Positions 44,916-54,609 of a stretch of 64,000 nucleotides of DNA are shown one piece after another; within the stretch, counting starts at the first letter, position 1; each line of letters begins with the position of its first letter. The stretch covers positions 1-64,000 of the forward strand of contig NZ_SADR02000004.1 of assembly GCF_004010325.2 (NCBI RefSeq), given 5' to 3'. The position numbers were made by a program, and so were the translations under genes. The notes beneath the pieces were generated by a model. The model searched no databases. It had not been told where the DNA came from and was given only the letters and a program-made list of their open reading frames with translations. The stretch comes from Mesorhizobium sp. M00.F.Ca.ET.216.01.1.1 (GTDB lineage Bacteria > Pseudomonadota > Alphaproteobacteria > Rhizobiales > Rhizobiaceae).

Positions 44916-45048
44916 CCCTCCCCTTGAGGGGAGGGTGCCGAGCGAAGCGAGGCGGGAGGGTAACCTCGACCTTTGACAGGACAAGACGGAGCGCGTCACT
45001 GAGGATCCCACCCGACCTGCGAGCTACCCTTCCCTCGAGGGGGAATGC
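44916..45048. repeat. Palindromic intergenic repeat after mrp
   Basis: It begins with a hairpin of 8-bp arms (CCCTCCCC/GGGGAGGG, loop TTGA, 44916-44935) and ends with TTCCCTCGAGGGGGAA (45029-45044). The core GTGCCGAGCGAAGCGAGG resembles the core of the element at 12589. It separates the convergent mrp and coxG-like genes and could terminate both. Confidence 0.65.
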
Positions 45049-45498
45049 TTAGCCACCCACCGTCGCGCCGAAGCTCGAAAAGAACTGCCCGGCAAGTTTT
45101 TTCGAGGTCGATTCGATCAGCCGGCTGCCAAGCTGGGCGATCTTGCCGCCGACATCGGCCTTGGCCGCGTATTTGAGGATCGTCGTCTCCGGTCCGTCGG
45201 CGGTCAGCGTCACGTCGGCGCCGCCCTTGGCGAAGCCGGCGATGCCGCCCTTGCCCTCGCCCTGGATCGTGTAGGAATGCGGCGGGTTGAGGTTCTTCAG
45301 CGTCACCCCGCCGTTGAACGTCGCCTTGATCGGTCCGATCTTCACCACCACGGTCGCCGCCATTTCGGTGTCCGACTTTTTCTCCAGGCTCAGGCAGCCG
45401 GGAATGGTTTTTCTCAGAACGTCCGGGTCGTTCAGCGCTTCCCAAACTTTTTGCAGGGATGCGGCGATGCGCTCCTCGCCTTCGATCACCAAAGCCAT
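45049..45498 (-). CDS. CoxG/SRPBCC-family protein (CO dehydrogenase subunit G-like)
   Basis: The 149-residue protein matches the CoxG branch of the START-like SRPBCC superfamily: [25 protein letters not shown], then [18 protein letters not shown] and [23 protein letters not shown]. CoxG attaches CO dehydrogenase to the membrane in CO oxidisers. No coxSML genes occur in this window, so it is an orphan copy that may serve another molybdenum hydroxylase or bind lipids. Divergent from xylD by 146 bases. Confidence 0.87.
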   Translation of the reverse strand: MALVIEGEERIAASLQKVWEALNDPDVLRKTIPGCLSLEKKSDTEMAATVVVKIGPIKATFNGGVTLKNLNPPHSYTIQGEGKGGIAGFAKGGADVTLTADGPETTILKYAAKADVGGKIAQLGSRLIESTSKKLAGQFFSSFGATVGG

Positions 45499-45644
45499 CA
45501 AAATCTCCCGGACATGACAGGCCCGAAGCCGTAGCGTACAGCCAGGTACATGTCCATCGCACCAAAGTCCGGGTTTGGATCTCACGTCCCCCTTGCTTGC
45601 TCCCGCGCGTTGTCATATCGATTTGTCATACAAATACGGAGACC

Positions 45645-47453
45645 ATGATGGCCGGCGCACCCACAACAAAGAAGAAATTTCGCTCGCAGGAGTGGTTCGA
45701 CAACCCCGACAATCCCGGCATGACGGCACTCTATCTGGAGCGATACCTGAACTACGGGCTGACGCGCGCCGAACTGATGTCCGGCAAGCCGCTGATCGGC
45801 ATTGCCCAGACTGGCTCGGATCTCTCGCCCTGCAATCGGCACCATCTCGAACTGGCCAAGCGCGTGCGCGAGGGTATCGTCTCGATGGGCGGCATTCCGT
45901 TCGAGTTCCCCTGCCACCCGATCCAGGAAACCGGCAAGCGGCCGACCGCCGCACTTGACCGCAACCTTGCCTATCTCAGCCTAGTCGAGGTGCTTTACGG
46001 CTATCCGCTCGACGGCGTCGTGCTCACCATTGGCTGCGACAAGACGACGCCTGCCCTGCTGATGGCCGCGGCCACCGTCAACATTCCGGCTATTGCGCTG
46101 TCGGTCGGCCCGATGCTCAACGGCTGGCACAAGGGCAAGCGCACCGGCTCCGGCACCATCGTCTGGGAATCGCGCCAGCGCCTGTCGGCCGGCGAGATCG
46201 ACTATGACGAGTTCATGGATATCGTCGCCTCTTCGGCGCCGTCGACCGGCTATTGCAACACCATGGGCACCGCCACCACCATGAACTCGCTGGCCGAGGC
46301 GCTCGGCATGCAACTGCCGGGTTCGGCCGCCATTCCGGCGCCCTATCGCGAGCGCGGCCAGATCGCCTACGAGACGGGAAAACGCATTGTCGACATGGTG
46401 CACGAGGATCTGAAGCCGTCCGACATCATGACCCGCAAGGCCTTCGAGAATGCCATCGTGGTCAACTCGGCCATTGGCGGCTCCACCAATGCGCCGATCC
46501 ATCTTAACGCCATCGCCCGCCATCTCGGCGTGCCGCTCGACAATGACGACTGGCAGAACGTCGGCCACAAGATACCGCTGCTCGTCAACCTGCAGCCGTC
46601 GGGCGAATATCTAGGCGAGGACTACCATCATGCCGGCGGCGTGCCGGCAGTGGTCGCCGAACTGATGAAGGGCGGCCTGTTGCCGCATCCCGATGCCATC
46701 ACCGTCAATGGCAAGACGATTGGCGACAATTGCAAGGGGGTCGCCAACGAGAGTACCGACGTCATCCGCACGGCCGCCGAACCGCTGAAGACCAATGCCG
46801 GCTTCATCAACCTCAAGGGCAACCTGTTTGATTCGGCGATCATGAAGACCAGCGGCATATCGCCCGAATTCCGCGAGCGCTATCTCTCAAATCCGAAGGA
46901 CCCAGAGGCCTTCGAGGGCAAGGCAATCGTCTTCGACGGACCCGAGGACTACCATGCCCGCATCGACGATCCGGCGCAGGGCATCGACGAACACACCATC
47001 CTGTTCATGCGCGGCGCCGGCCCGATCGGCTATCCGGGCGGCGCCGAGGTCGTCAACATGCAGCCGCCAGCCTATCTCATCAAGAAGGGCATCCATGCGC
47101 TGCCCTGTATCGGAGACGGCCGCCAGTCTGGCACGTCGGGCTCACCCTCGATCCTCAATGCCTCGCCCGAAGCCGCCATCGGTGGCGGGTTGGCGCTGTT
47201 GAAAACCGGCGACCGCGTCCGCATCGACCTGCGCAAGGGCACCGCCGACATCCTCGTCACCGATGACGAGATCACGCGGCGGCGCGCCGAATTGCAGAAC
47301 AATGGCGGCTATCACTACCCCAAGCATCAGACGCCGTGGCAGGAGATCCAGCGCGGCATGGTCGACCAGTTTTCCGCGGGCATGGTGCTGAAGCCGGCGG
47401 TAAAATACCAGGACGTGGCGCACACCAGCGGCGTACCGCGGGACAATCACTGA
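45645..47453 (+). CDS. xylD: D-xylonate dehydratase (IlvD/Edd family)
   Basis: The 602-residue enzyme removes water from D-xylonate to give 2-keto-3-deoxy-xylonate. It aligns with Caulobacter XylD ([11 protein letters not shown]...[13 protein letters not shown]) with an offset of three residues. [2Fe-2S] ligands are Cys63 (SPCNRHH), Cys131 (GCDKTTP) and Cys204 (GYCNTMGTA), which separates it from the [4Fe-4S] IlvD type. Sugar acids of similar shape (L-arabinonate, D-galactonate) may also be substrates. No other xylose pathway gene is adjacent. Start ATG is at 45645 or 45648. Confidence 0.88.
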   Translation: MMAGAPTTKKKFRSQEWFDNPDNPGMTALYLERYLNYGLTRAELMSGKPLIGIAQTGSDLSPCNRHHLELAKRVREGIVSMGGIPFEFPCHPIQETGKRPTAALDRNLAYLSLVEVLYGYPLDGVVLTIGCDKTTPALLMAAATVNIPAIALSVGPMLNGWHKGKRTGSGTIVWESRQRLSAGEIDYDEFMDIVASSAPSTGYCNTMGTATTMNSLAEALGMQLPGSAAIPAPYRERGQIAYETGKRIVDMVHEDLKPSDIMTRKAFENAIVVNSAIGGSTNAPIHLNAIARHLGVPLDNDDWQNVGHKIPLLVNLQPSGEYLGEDYHHAGGVPAVVAELMKGGLLPHPDAITVNGKTIGDNCKGVANESTDVIRTAAEPLKTNAGFINLKGNLFDSAIMKTSGISPEFRERYLSNPKDPEAFEGKAIVFDGPEDYHARIDDPAQGIDEHTILFMRGAGPIGYPGGAEVVNMQPPAYLIKKGIHALPCIGDGRQSGTSGSPSILNASPEAAIGGGLALLKTGDRVRIDLRKGTADILVTDDEITRRRAELQNNGGYHYPKHQTPWQEIQRGMVDQFSAGMVLKPAVKYQDVAHTSGVPRDNH

Positions 47454-47536
47454 ACGCCAGATCGCGGGTGCTTTCGCAAATGGGCAAGCTGGCGGCTTGA
47501 TCTCGATCAAAACCGCCGGCTTGCCTGAACCGCGGC

Positions 47537-47956
47537 CTATAAATATCCAGTGATCTCCGGCGCTTGGTCCTGTCTGTTGCGCTTGCCGTCCTCGTAGACG
47601 ATTGGTGCTGCGGCGAGTTCCTCTTCGGTGGCATCGTCGAGGCAGGCGACATTCACCGCCCAGAAATTCCCGCCCATGAAGTCGAGGTAGCCGCGGGAGA
47701 AGAAATTTGCGCCGCAGTTCGGGCACATATAGTGGTTGATGTCGCCTTCCGGCCAGTCGGACGGGCTCGCCTTGTATTCCCGCATCCGGTCGCGGCCATC
47801 CGTCACCCGCAGTGCCTCGTAGGCTGTGAAGGATTTGCGGTAGCCGAGCTTCCAGCAGAAGCTGCAATTGCATTTGCGGATGCCGTCGGCGAGGTCGAGA
47901 TCGGCCTCGAAATGCACTGCGCCGCAATGGCAGCTGCCGTGATAGGTCTTTTTCAT
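47537..47956 (-). CDS. GFA-family protein (glutathione-dependent formaldehyde-activating type)
   Basis: The 139-residue zinc protein has the Mss4-like fold of the GFA family: CHCGAVHFEA, CNCSFC and CPNCGANFF supply the zinc-binding cysteines. Only a few members help condense formaldehyde with glutathione; most have no known activity. The ATG at 47956 follows GAGGC. It is not linked to a formaldehyde dehydrogenase here, but the window has several demethylases and formate dehydrogenase, for which formaldehyde detoxification would be useful. Confidence 0.88.
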   Translation of the reverse strand: MKKTYHGSCHCGAVHFEADLDLADGIRKCNCSFCWKLGYRKSFTAYEALRVTDGRDRMREYKASPSDWPEGDINHYMCPNCGANFFSRGYLDFMGGNFWAVNVACLDDATEEELAAAPIVYEDGKRNRQDQAPEITGYL

Positions 47957-48107
47957 CGTCTTTGCCTCGCAGAAATTGCTCTGGTTCCCACCGGTGATCG
48001 GCGAAGCCAGACTCGTATTACAGCTTTCACCAGATAGCCGCCCAGTCTCCAGGCAATCCGCCTCTTGTGCGTAATAGGGCGCGCGGTGCCATATTGATGG
48101 GAAACGG

Positions 48108-48515
48108 ATGACCATCATGACGAGACGGCGTTCTTCCCTGGGATTCCTTGGAATGTTCGGCCGCTCAGGCGATCTCAGGGAGCTCGACGCCGCAATGCGC
48201 GGCGTCGACCTTCACCCCGCCCTCGTGCCGGAGGGCGTAAAACTCACCATCGTCAATCTGATGAAGGATCACTGGCCCGACGAGCCGCCGCCACAAGCCT
48301 ATCCATCCTTGGCGCAGCTGTTCGGCTATTGCATCGCCGGGCCGGAAGCGTTCGAACTGGCCAATGGGCTTGAGCTTAGGCTGGGCGCAGAGCGCCGGAT
48401 CGAGGCGGCACTCGAGGCCGGCGACAGCTTCGATGCGCAGATCGTGCTGATGGCGCTGCATGCCAGGCTGATCAGCGCCGAGGTCGTCGAGCGCTACGGG
48501 CTGAGCGCTGACTGA
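48108..48515 (+). CDS. Conserved hypothetical protein
   Basis: A 135-residue soluble protein without signal peptide. It begins with a basic stretch (TRRRSSLGFLGMFGRSGDLRELDAAM) and then VDLHPALVPEGVKLTIVNLMKDH and an acidic helical C-terminal half. I do not recognise a domain with known function. Coding quality is good on its own strand and it does not overlap neighbours. The methionines at 48108 and 48117 are both possible starts. Convergent with the MttB-type gene by 11 bases. Confidence 0.72.
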   Translation: MTIMTRRRSSLGFLGMFGRSGDLRELDAAMRGVDLHPALVPEGVKLTIVNLMKDHWPDEPPPQAYPSLAQLFGYCIAGPEAFELANGLELRLGAERRIEAALEAGDSFDAQIVLMALHARLISAEVVERYGLSAD

Positions 48516-48526
48516 CGGGAAGCGGC

Positions 48527-50116
48527 CTAGCCGCCCATGCCGCTGCGCGGCAGCTTGATCATGTCGCCGAAGCGGGCTCGCAATTTGTCGTCGACCGGCC
48601 TCGGCACATGACGCGGGAAGCGCTCGGCGAGGATGCGCTTCTTCTCGGCGATCGCCCGCTGCAATATGTCGGGCCTGCCTTTCTCGTTCCACTCTTTCGG
48701 CGAAAAGCGGTCGCCGACGGCCGGATAGAAATATTCGGTCTGCATCAGCCTGAGCGTCTGCTCGTTGCCGAGATAGTGGCCCGGCCCCTTCAGGCAGACG
48801 TCGGCGATGGTGTCGATCGATAGCGCTTCGTCGGTCACCTCGATGCCGCGCACGCAACGCAAGCAGTGGCCGAGCATGTCATTGTCGATGATCAGGCTTT
48901 CCAGGCAGAAGCCGAGCAGCGAGGCATGCATGCCGGCCGATTCGTAGACGAGGTTCAGGCCGGAAAGACCGGCCATCACATTGGTGATGCCCTTTTCGTA
49001 GCCGGACTGGATGTCCGGCAGCTTCGAATCCGTCATGCCGGCGGCCGAACCGCCGGGCAGGTCATAGAATTGCGCCATCTGCGCGCAGGCCGCGGTCAGC
49101 ACCGCCTGCTCGGCCGAACCGCCCGACATGGCCCCGGTCCTGAGATCGGAGACGAACGGCCAGGTGCCGAAGATCGCCGGATGGCCGGGTTTGATGGCGT
49201 TGACATAAACGAGGCCTACCAGCACCTCGGCCACCGCCTGCACCACGGCTCCTGCGATCGCCGCCGGCGCCGTCGCGCCCGCCTGACCGGCCGACAGCAA
49301 CAGGATCGGAATGCCGCCATCGACGCAGGCTTCGAGCACGCCGCAGGCGTCCTCGGCAAACTTCATCGGCGGCACCACGAAGCAGTTCGAGTTCGACACG
49401 AACGGCCGGGCGCGGAAGTTTTCCTCGCCGCCGGCAATGGCATAGAGCATTTCGAGCGCCGGCTTGACGTTCTCACGCACCGTGAACGACGTGCCGACAT
49501 GCTTGGACGTTCCCATCACGCAGGCGTAGAGCGTGTTGAAATCCATATCGAGCGGATCGGGGATGTCGCGCGGCACCATCGTGCGCTGGAAGAAATGGAT
49601 GTTGTCGAGCCCCTCGACGAGGCGGGCGGCGTCATAGATGTCCTGCAGCAGCGACTCGCGGTATTCGCGCTTCTCGACGTCGACCAGATGCACTGCGGCA
49701 CCCGCAGTGCCGTAATGCACGCGCTTGCCCTGGATCACCATGTCGTGCTTCGGATCCTGGCCGTGCAGCGTGAAATGCCGTGCCGCCTTCTTGATCGTAT
49801 CGAGGACGAGGGCGCGGGGGAAACGGATGCGGCCGTCGTCGCCATGGGTTGCGCCGGCCTTGGTCAGCGCCTCGATGCAAGAGGGAATGGCATTGGCAAA
49901 GCCGACCGTCTCCAGAAGGGTCAGCACGGCCTCGTGGATGCGCTCGCGATCGTTTTCGCTGAGTGGTCCGTAGCTGCCGCCTTCGAGGCCGGCGCGCACC
50001 GGCTTGATGTCGTCGGCAAGCGGCGCTGCCCGCATGGCGCGGCGCGCCTCGCGCCCGCCGGAACGCCGCGAACGTTGCTCTGCGGACGAATCCTGCTTTT
50101 CAAGAGCCACTGACAT
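48527..50116 (-). CDS. MttB-superfamily corrinoid methyltransferase (non-pyrrolysine)
   Basis: The 529-residue protein belongs to the trimethylamine methyltransferase MttB family: GPLSENDRERIHEAVLTLLETVGF at the start, NCFVVPPMKFAEDACGVLEACVDGG, GTWPFVSDLRTGAMSGGSAEQAVL, and AAGMTDSKLPDIQSGYEKGITNVMAGLSGLN. There is no in-frame amber codon, so unlike methanogen MttB it lacks pyrrolysine and should act on quaternary amines such as glycine betaine or related compounds rather than trimethylamine. It would pass a methyl group to a corrinoid protein, but no corrinoid protein gene is next to it. A MocR regulator lies upstream. Confidence 0.88.
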   Translation of the reverse strand: MSVALEKQDSSAEQRSRRSGGREARRAMRAAPLADDIKPVRAGLEGGSYGPLSENDRERIHEAVLTLLETVGFANAIPSCIEALTKAGATHGDDGRIRFPRALVLDTIKKAARHFTLHGQDPKHDMVIQGKRVHYGTAGAAVHLVDVEKREYRESLLQDIYDAARLVEGLDNIHFFQRTMVPRDIPDPLDMDFNTLYACVMGTSKHVGTSFTVRENVKPALEMLYAIAGGEENFRARPFVSNSNCFVVPPMKFAEDACGVLEACVDGGIPILLLSAGQAGATAPAAIAGAVVQAVAEVLVGLVYVNAIKPGHPAIFGTWPFVSDLRTGAMSGGSAEQAVLTAACAQMAQFYDLPGGSAAGMTDSKLPDIQSGYEKGITNVMAGLSGLNLVYESAGMHASLLGFCLESLIIDNDMLGHCLRCVRGIEVTDEALSIDTIADVCLKGPGHYLGNEQTLRLMQTEYFYPAVGDRFSPKEWNEKGRPDILQRAIAEKKRILAERFPRHVPRPVDDKLRARFGDMIKLPRSGMGG

Positions 50117-50280
50117 GGAGGCACTCCACCTTTAGCTGCGAAGCGGGGCGCGGCGGTTGGTCCACCATCGGTCTGCTTCGTCCCCTTGTGCCTCGACTAT
50201 GCCGCCGGCATTGGCACAGCCTATGAGCCAGCGGGTGCCGTCGCATATGCCAGGGCGCTAAAGGAAACCGGAGGCGCGCT

Positions 50281-50389
50281 ACAGCGCCGCGCGTCCTCTT
50301 CGACGCGCAAAGAACGCTGTAGCACTTTGATTTGGCGCATGATCCTTTCCGAAAATCGATTCCGATTTTCGGAAAGGATCATGCGCCAA
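50281..50389. repeat. Rhizobial-type palindromic repeat with 27-bp perfect arms
   Basis: TTGGCGCATGATCCTTTCC and following bases (50332-50358) form a perfect 27-bp inverted repeat with 50363-50389 around the loop ATTC. Just before it lies a smaller palindromic part (GCGCCGCGCGTCC...GACGCGCAAAG). The whole agrees with a repeat I remember as very common between genes of Mesorhizobium and related rhizobia. In RNA it would be an extremely stable hairpin. It separates the convergent-end of the MocR gene from the mttB start. Confidence 0.8.
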
Positions 50390-50409
50390 GCCCCGGTCTG
50401 GGGAGAGGA

Positions 50410-51903
50410 TCAAGCTGCCGCCGGCCTGCGTCCAGCCGCTGTCGCCAGTTCGCGAATGCCGGGCTCGATGTGCTGGAGCGCGATCGAGGAAATGCCCAAG
50501 CGCATGAAACGCGACGGCTTTTCGGTGCGGTCGAAGAAGCGGTCGCCAGGCTCGATGATGACGCTGCGCGACGCGGCGGCCTCGGCCAGGCCGCGCGAAT
50601 CGGTACCGCGCGGCCCCTCGAGCCAGAGCGACGTGCCGCCGGCCGAATCGGTCGAACGCCATTCCGGCAGAAAAGCGGAAATCGCTTGGACCAGACGCTT
50701 GCGCCGTTCGTCGAAGGCGCTCGACAGCCGCCGCACCAGCGCCTCGTGATGACCGAGCGACAGGAACAGCGCGACCGCACGCTGGTTGTTTGCCGGCGGG
50801 TGCCGCAGCATGAAGCGGCGCAGTGCGCGAAGCTCGGCGATCAGCCCGGCGGAGGCGACGATGTAGCCAAGCCGCAGGCCGGGAGCCAGCGTCTTCGACA
50901 TCGAGCCGACATAGACGACGCGGCCGGAACGGTCGAGGCTCTTCAGCGCCTGCTGCGGCGCTTCATCCAGAAGCTGGCTGTCATAGCCGTCCTCGATGAT
51001 GATCTGGTTGTAGCGGTTGGCCCGTGCCAAAAGGTCCTGCCGACGCTCCGCCGACAGCGGCACCATGGTCGGGCAATGATGGCTCGGTGTCACAAAGACG
51101 AAGCCGGAATCGTTGGGAATCGAAGAGGTTACGATGCCGGACTGGTCGACCGGGACCGGCTGGATGTCGGCACCCGCCAGGCGGAAGATCGAGCGTGCGT
51201 CGGGATAGCCGGGATCCTCCATCGCCACCTTGGAGCCCTTGGTCATCAGCAGCGTGGCCAGCATATAGAGCGCGTTCTGGGCGCCCAGCGTCACGATGAT
51301 CTCGTCCGGGTTGGCGAAGATGCCACGCCGCGGCAACAGCCGTGCCTGGATCTGCTCGATCAGCAGCGGGTCGTCGCGGTCGACCATGTCGGACGCCCAG
51401 TTGCGTATTTCGAGCACGGCAAGCGCCATGCGATTGCACTCGCGCCATTCAGCGGTTGGGAACAGCGCCGGGTCGAACTGGCCGTAGACGAACGGGTAGG
51501 ACGACTTGATCCAGTTGTCGTGCTTGGCCGGCGGCGGCATGTCGCTGGCGGCGATCTGCCGGCGCGCCTTCCAGTCGATCTCGTTGGCCTGGTCGGGTGC
51601 CTTCTGGTGCGGCTTTGCCGGCGTCGCCAACACATCTGGATTGACGAAGTGGCCACGCCGTTCGCGCGCTACCAGGAAACCCTGGTCGACGAGTTGCTGG
51701 AAAGCCAGCACCACGGTACCGCGGGCAACGCCGAGTTTCTCGGCCAGGATTCGGCAGGACGGAAGCGGCATCGAAGCGGCAATCTGCCGGTCGAGGATGG
51801 CGGCGACGATCGCTTGACGGATCTGAGCCTGGAGGGTCTGGCCGGATTCCGCCGAAATCCGGAACAGGCCGGACCATATGGCCGTGTCGTTTCGCTGTGG
51901 CAT
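50410..51903 (-). CDS. MocR/PdxR-type GntR regulator with aminotransferase domain
   Basis: The 497-residue protein joins a GntR winged helix (about residues 20-85; LPSCRILAEKLGVARGTVVLAFQQL) to a fold-type-I aminotransferase domain. Lys337 in SMSKTLAPGLRLGY is the PLP lysine. MocR proteins use PLP and an amine or amino acid as effectors; well-known ones control GABA use or pyridoxal synthesis. I use the ATG at 51903; a longer frame is open upstream. Nearby targets could be the mttB gene downstream on the same strand or pgi on the other. Confidence 0.92.
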   Translation of the reverse strand: MPQRNDTAIWSGLFRISAESGQTLQAQIRQAIVAAILDRQIAASMPLPSCRILAEKLGVARGTVVLAFQQLVDQGFLVARERRGHFVNPDVLATPAKPHQKAPDQANEIDWKARRQIAASDMPPPAKHDNWIKSSYPFVYGQFDPALFPTAEWRECNRMALAVLEIRNWASDMVDRDDPLLIEQIQARLLPRRGIFANPDEIIVTLGAQNALYMLATLLMTKGSKVAMEDPGYPDARSIFRLAGADIQPVPVDQSGIVTSSIPNDSGFVFVTPSHHCPTMVPLSAERRQDLLARANRYNQIIIEDGYDSQLLDEAPQQALKSLDRSGRVVYVGSMSKTLAPGLRLGYIVASAGLIAELRALRRFMLRHPPANNQRAVALFLSLGHHEALVRRLSSAFDERRKRLVQAISAFLPEWRSTDSAGGTSLWLEGPRGTDSRGLAEAAASRSVIIEPGDRFFDRTEKPSRFMRLGISSIALQHIEPGIRELATAAGRRPAAA

Positions 51904-52180
51904 GGGAGATGTTCCTCGATGGCCAGCCTTTTTCTTGGCTGGACCAGTGGAATGTACTGGTGGCACAAGGTGTTGCGCCAATCAATTTTTCTGATCGCTG
52001 GGATTTATGCCAGTGATCCTTTGCCGTCTTGGATGCTGCACTGCGGCATCGCGGCGTGACGCAGTGCGTCATCGCTGCGCATTGAAACGAACCGAATTCA
52101 ACCCGATAGTTTGCCGCGACGACACGCGCCGGAAACATCCGGTCTGATATGATGCATCTCAAAAGGCTCGGAGTGAGGCA

Positions 52181-53824
52181 GTGGATCAAGCGTCCTTTCA
52201 AAAACAGCTCGCCGCGTTGCGCGATCATCGCGCGGCCAGATCGGGCACCATGCGCGAGGCTTTCGCTGCCGATCCGCAGCGCTTCGAGAAATTCTCCGCC
52301 ACCGACGGCGACCTGCTGCTTGACTGGTCGAAATGTGCGGTCGATGCGCAGACGATGGACCTGCTCGAGAAACTGGCCGGTGCCGCCGATCTCGACGGCC
52401 GCCGCGCCGCGATGTTCGAGGGCAAGAAGATCAACGTAACCGAAGGCCGTGCCGTGCTGCATACGGCGCTGCGCAACCTGACCGGCAAGGGCGTCGTGCT
52501 CGACGGCCAGGACGTGAGGGCGGAAGTTGTCGCCGTGCTCGACGCGATGGGCGCCTTCGCCGAAGCCGTGCGCTCCGGCAAGGCGGCCGGCGCCACCGGC
52601 AAGAAGATCACCGACATCGTCAACATCGGCATCGGCGGCTCCGACCTCGGCCCGGCCATGGCGACGCTGGCGTTGGCGCCCTATCACGACGGGCCGCGCG
52701 CGCATTACGTCTCCAATATCGACGGCGCCCATGTCCACGACACGCTGAAAGGCCTTTCCGCCGAAACCACGTTGTTCATCGTCGCCTCGAAGACCTTCAC
52801 CACCGTCGAGACGATGACCAATGCCGAGACGGCGCGTAAATGGGTTGAGAAGGCGCTCGGCAAGCAAGCCGTCGGCAAGCATTTCGCCGCCGTCTCGACG
52901 GCGCTCGACCTGGTGGCGAAATTCGGCATCGCGCCGGACCGCGTCTTCGGCTTCTGGGACTGGGTCGGCGGCCGTTACTCCTTATGGGGAGCGATCGGCC
53001 TGCCGGTGATGATCGCCATCGGGCCGAAGAATTTTCGCGCCTTTCTCGATGGCGCACATGAGATGGACGAGCACTTCCGCACCGCGCCGCTGGCAACGAA
53101 CCTGCCGGCGCTGATGGGTCTGATCGGCTGGTGGCACCGCGTCATTTGCAAATACCCCGCCCGCGCCGTCATCCCCTACGACCAGCGCCTGTCACGGCTG
53201 CCGGCCTATCTGCAGCAACTCGACATGGAATCGAACGGCAAGAGCGTCACCCTCGACGGCGGCACCGTCAAGACGCCGACCGGCCCGCTGGTTTGGGGTG
53301 AGCCCGGCACCAACGGCCAGCACGCCTTCTTCCAACTCCTGCACCAGGGCACCGACTTCATCCCGGTCGAATTCCTAGCCGCCGCCGTCGGCCACGAGCC
53401 CGACCTCAAACATCACCACGACCTTTTGCTTGCCAACTGCCTGGCACAGTCGGAAGCCTTCATGAAGGGCCGCACGCTGGAGGAAGCCCGCGCTCAGATG
53501 CTGGCGAAAGGCATGAATTCAGCCGATATCGACAGGATCGCCCCGCACCGCGTCTTCTCCGGCGACCGTCCCTCGGTGACCATCCTCTACAGGAAGCTCG
53601 ACCCGCATACGTTCGGGCGGCTGATCGCACTCTATGAGCACCGCGTCTTTGTCGAAGGCACGCTCTTCAACATCAATTCCTTCGACCAATGGGGCGTCGA
53701 ACTCGGCAAGGAGCTGGCCACGGGGCTGCTGCCTGTCGTGGAAGGCAAGGAGAATGCCGCAAAGCGGGATGCTTCGACCGCCGGGCTGGTGGGACACATC
53801 CACCGATTGCGCGGCTCGGAGTAA
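52181..53824 (+). CDS. pgi: Glucose-6-phosphate isomerase
   Basis: Pgi interconverts glucose-6-phosphate and fructose-6-phosphate. The 547-residue protein has the two family signatures, [18 protein letters not shown] with the sugar-phosphate site DIVNIG before it, and GVELGKELA near the C-terminus; Glu in [22 protein letters not shown] and His in [14 protein letters not shown] belong to the active site. The start is a GTG at 52181 with GGAGTGAGG in front. The HAD phosphatase gene follows after five bases. Confidence 0.97.
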   Translation: MDQASFQKQLAALRDHRAARSGTMREAFAADPQRFEKFSATDGDLLLDWSKCAVDAQTMDLLEKLAGAADLDGRRAAMFEGKKINVTEGRAVLHTALRNLTGKGVVLDGQDVRAEVVAVLDAMGAFAEAVRSGKAAGATGKKITDIVNIGIGGSDLGPAMATLALAPYHDGPRAHYVSNIDGAHVHDTLKGLSAETTLFIVASKTFTTVETMTNAETARKWVEKALGKQAVGKHFAAVSTALDLVAKFGIAPDRVFGFWDWVGGRYSLWGAIGLPVMIAIGPKNFRAFLDGAHEMDEHFRTAPLATNLPALMGLIGWWHRVICKYPARAVIPYDQRLSRLPAYLQQLDMESNGKSVTLDGGTVKTPTGPLVWGEPGTNGQHAFFQLLHQGTDFIPVEFLAAAVGHEPDLKHHHDLLLANCLAQSEAFMKGRTLEEARAQMLAKGMNSADIDRIAPHRVFSGDRPSVTILYRKLDPHTFGRLIALYEHRVFVEGTLFNINSFDQWGVELGKELATGLLPVVEGKENAAKRDASTAGLVGHIHRLRGSE

Positions 53825-53829
53825 AAGGC

Positions 53830-54549
53830 TTGGATATCAAGGGAATATTGTTCGACAAGGACGGCACGCTTGTCGACTTCAACGCCACTTGGCTCGGCGT
53901 CGCCGATTTCATGGCGATGGATGCGTCCGAGGGCGATCGCTGGAAGGCCGACAGGCTGCTTGCGGCTGCGGGCTTCGACTTCGCCACCAAGCGCTTCAAG
54001 CCCGATTCGATCTTTGCCTCGGGCACCAACATGGATGTTGTCGAGCTGTGGTTTCCGCGCTTGTCCGACGAAGACCAGATGCTTGCCGTCGCCCGCTTCA
54101 ACGAGATCACCTCGGTGCAGGGATCGGCGATGGCAGTGGCGCTGCCCGGCGTGGTCGAGACGCTTGGCCTGCTTCACAAGAGATCCTACCGGCTCGGCGT
54201 CGCCACCAACGATTCGACCAGCGGTGCTGAGAAGACCCTGATGACGCTCGGCGTCGCCCAGCTTTTTGACGCGGCCTATGGTTATGATGCGGTCGCCAAT
54301 CCCAAACCGGCGCCGGATACGATCCTCGCCTTCTCCGACTTGACTGGCCTGAAGCCGGCGGCGATCGCCATGGTCGGCGACAACCGCCACGACCTGGAGA
54401 TGGCGCGGGCCGGCGGCTGCGGACTGGCGATCGGCGTTCTCTCTGGCACCGGCACGCGTGAATCGCTGTCGCAGATCGCCGACGTCGTTCTCGATTCGGT
54501 TGCCGACCTGCCGGACTTTCTGGCGGCCAGGGTCAAGGAGACGACCTAA
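53830..54549 (+). CDS. HAD-superfamily phosphatase (phosphoglycolate phosphatase-like)
   Basis: The 239-residue protein shows HAD motifs KGILFDKDGTLVDFN, VATNDST, KPAPDTI and MVGDNRHDLEMARAG. The sequence is like the Gph branch that hydrolyses phosphoglycolate or similar small phosphates. No ATG fits; the TTG at 53830 lies just after GGAGTAAAAGG and puts the nucleophile at residue 10. It is co-transcribed with pgi. Substrate not proven. Confidence 0.87.
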   Translation: MDIKGILFDKDGTLVDFNATWLGVADFMAMDASEGDRWKADRLLAAAGFDFATKRFKPDSIFASGTNMDVVELWFPRLSDEDQMLAVARFNEITSVQGSAMAVALPGVVETLGLLHKRSYRLGVATNDSTSGAEKTLMTLGVAQLFDAAYGYDAVANPKPAPDTILAFSDLTGLKPAAIAMVGDNRHDLEMARAGGCGLAIGVLSGTGTRESLSQIADVVLDSVADLPDFLAARVKETT

Positions 54550-54609
54550 GCACGCATGCGCGCGGCATTCGCTCGGCGCGGACAGCGACGCGCATCCTTC
54601 GCGCGTCGG

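Noticed and set aside
48527..50116. Pyrrolysine-containing trimethylamine methyltransferase
   Set aside because: The reading frame has no internal amber codon and no pyl genes are seen.
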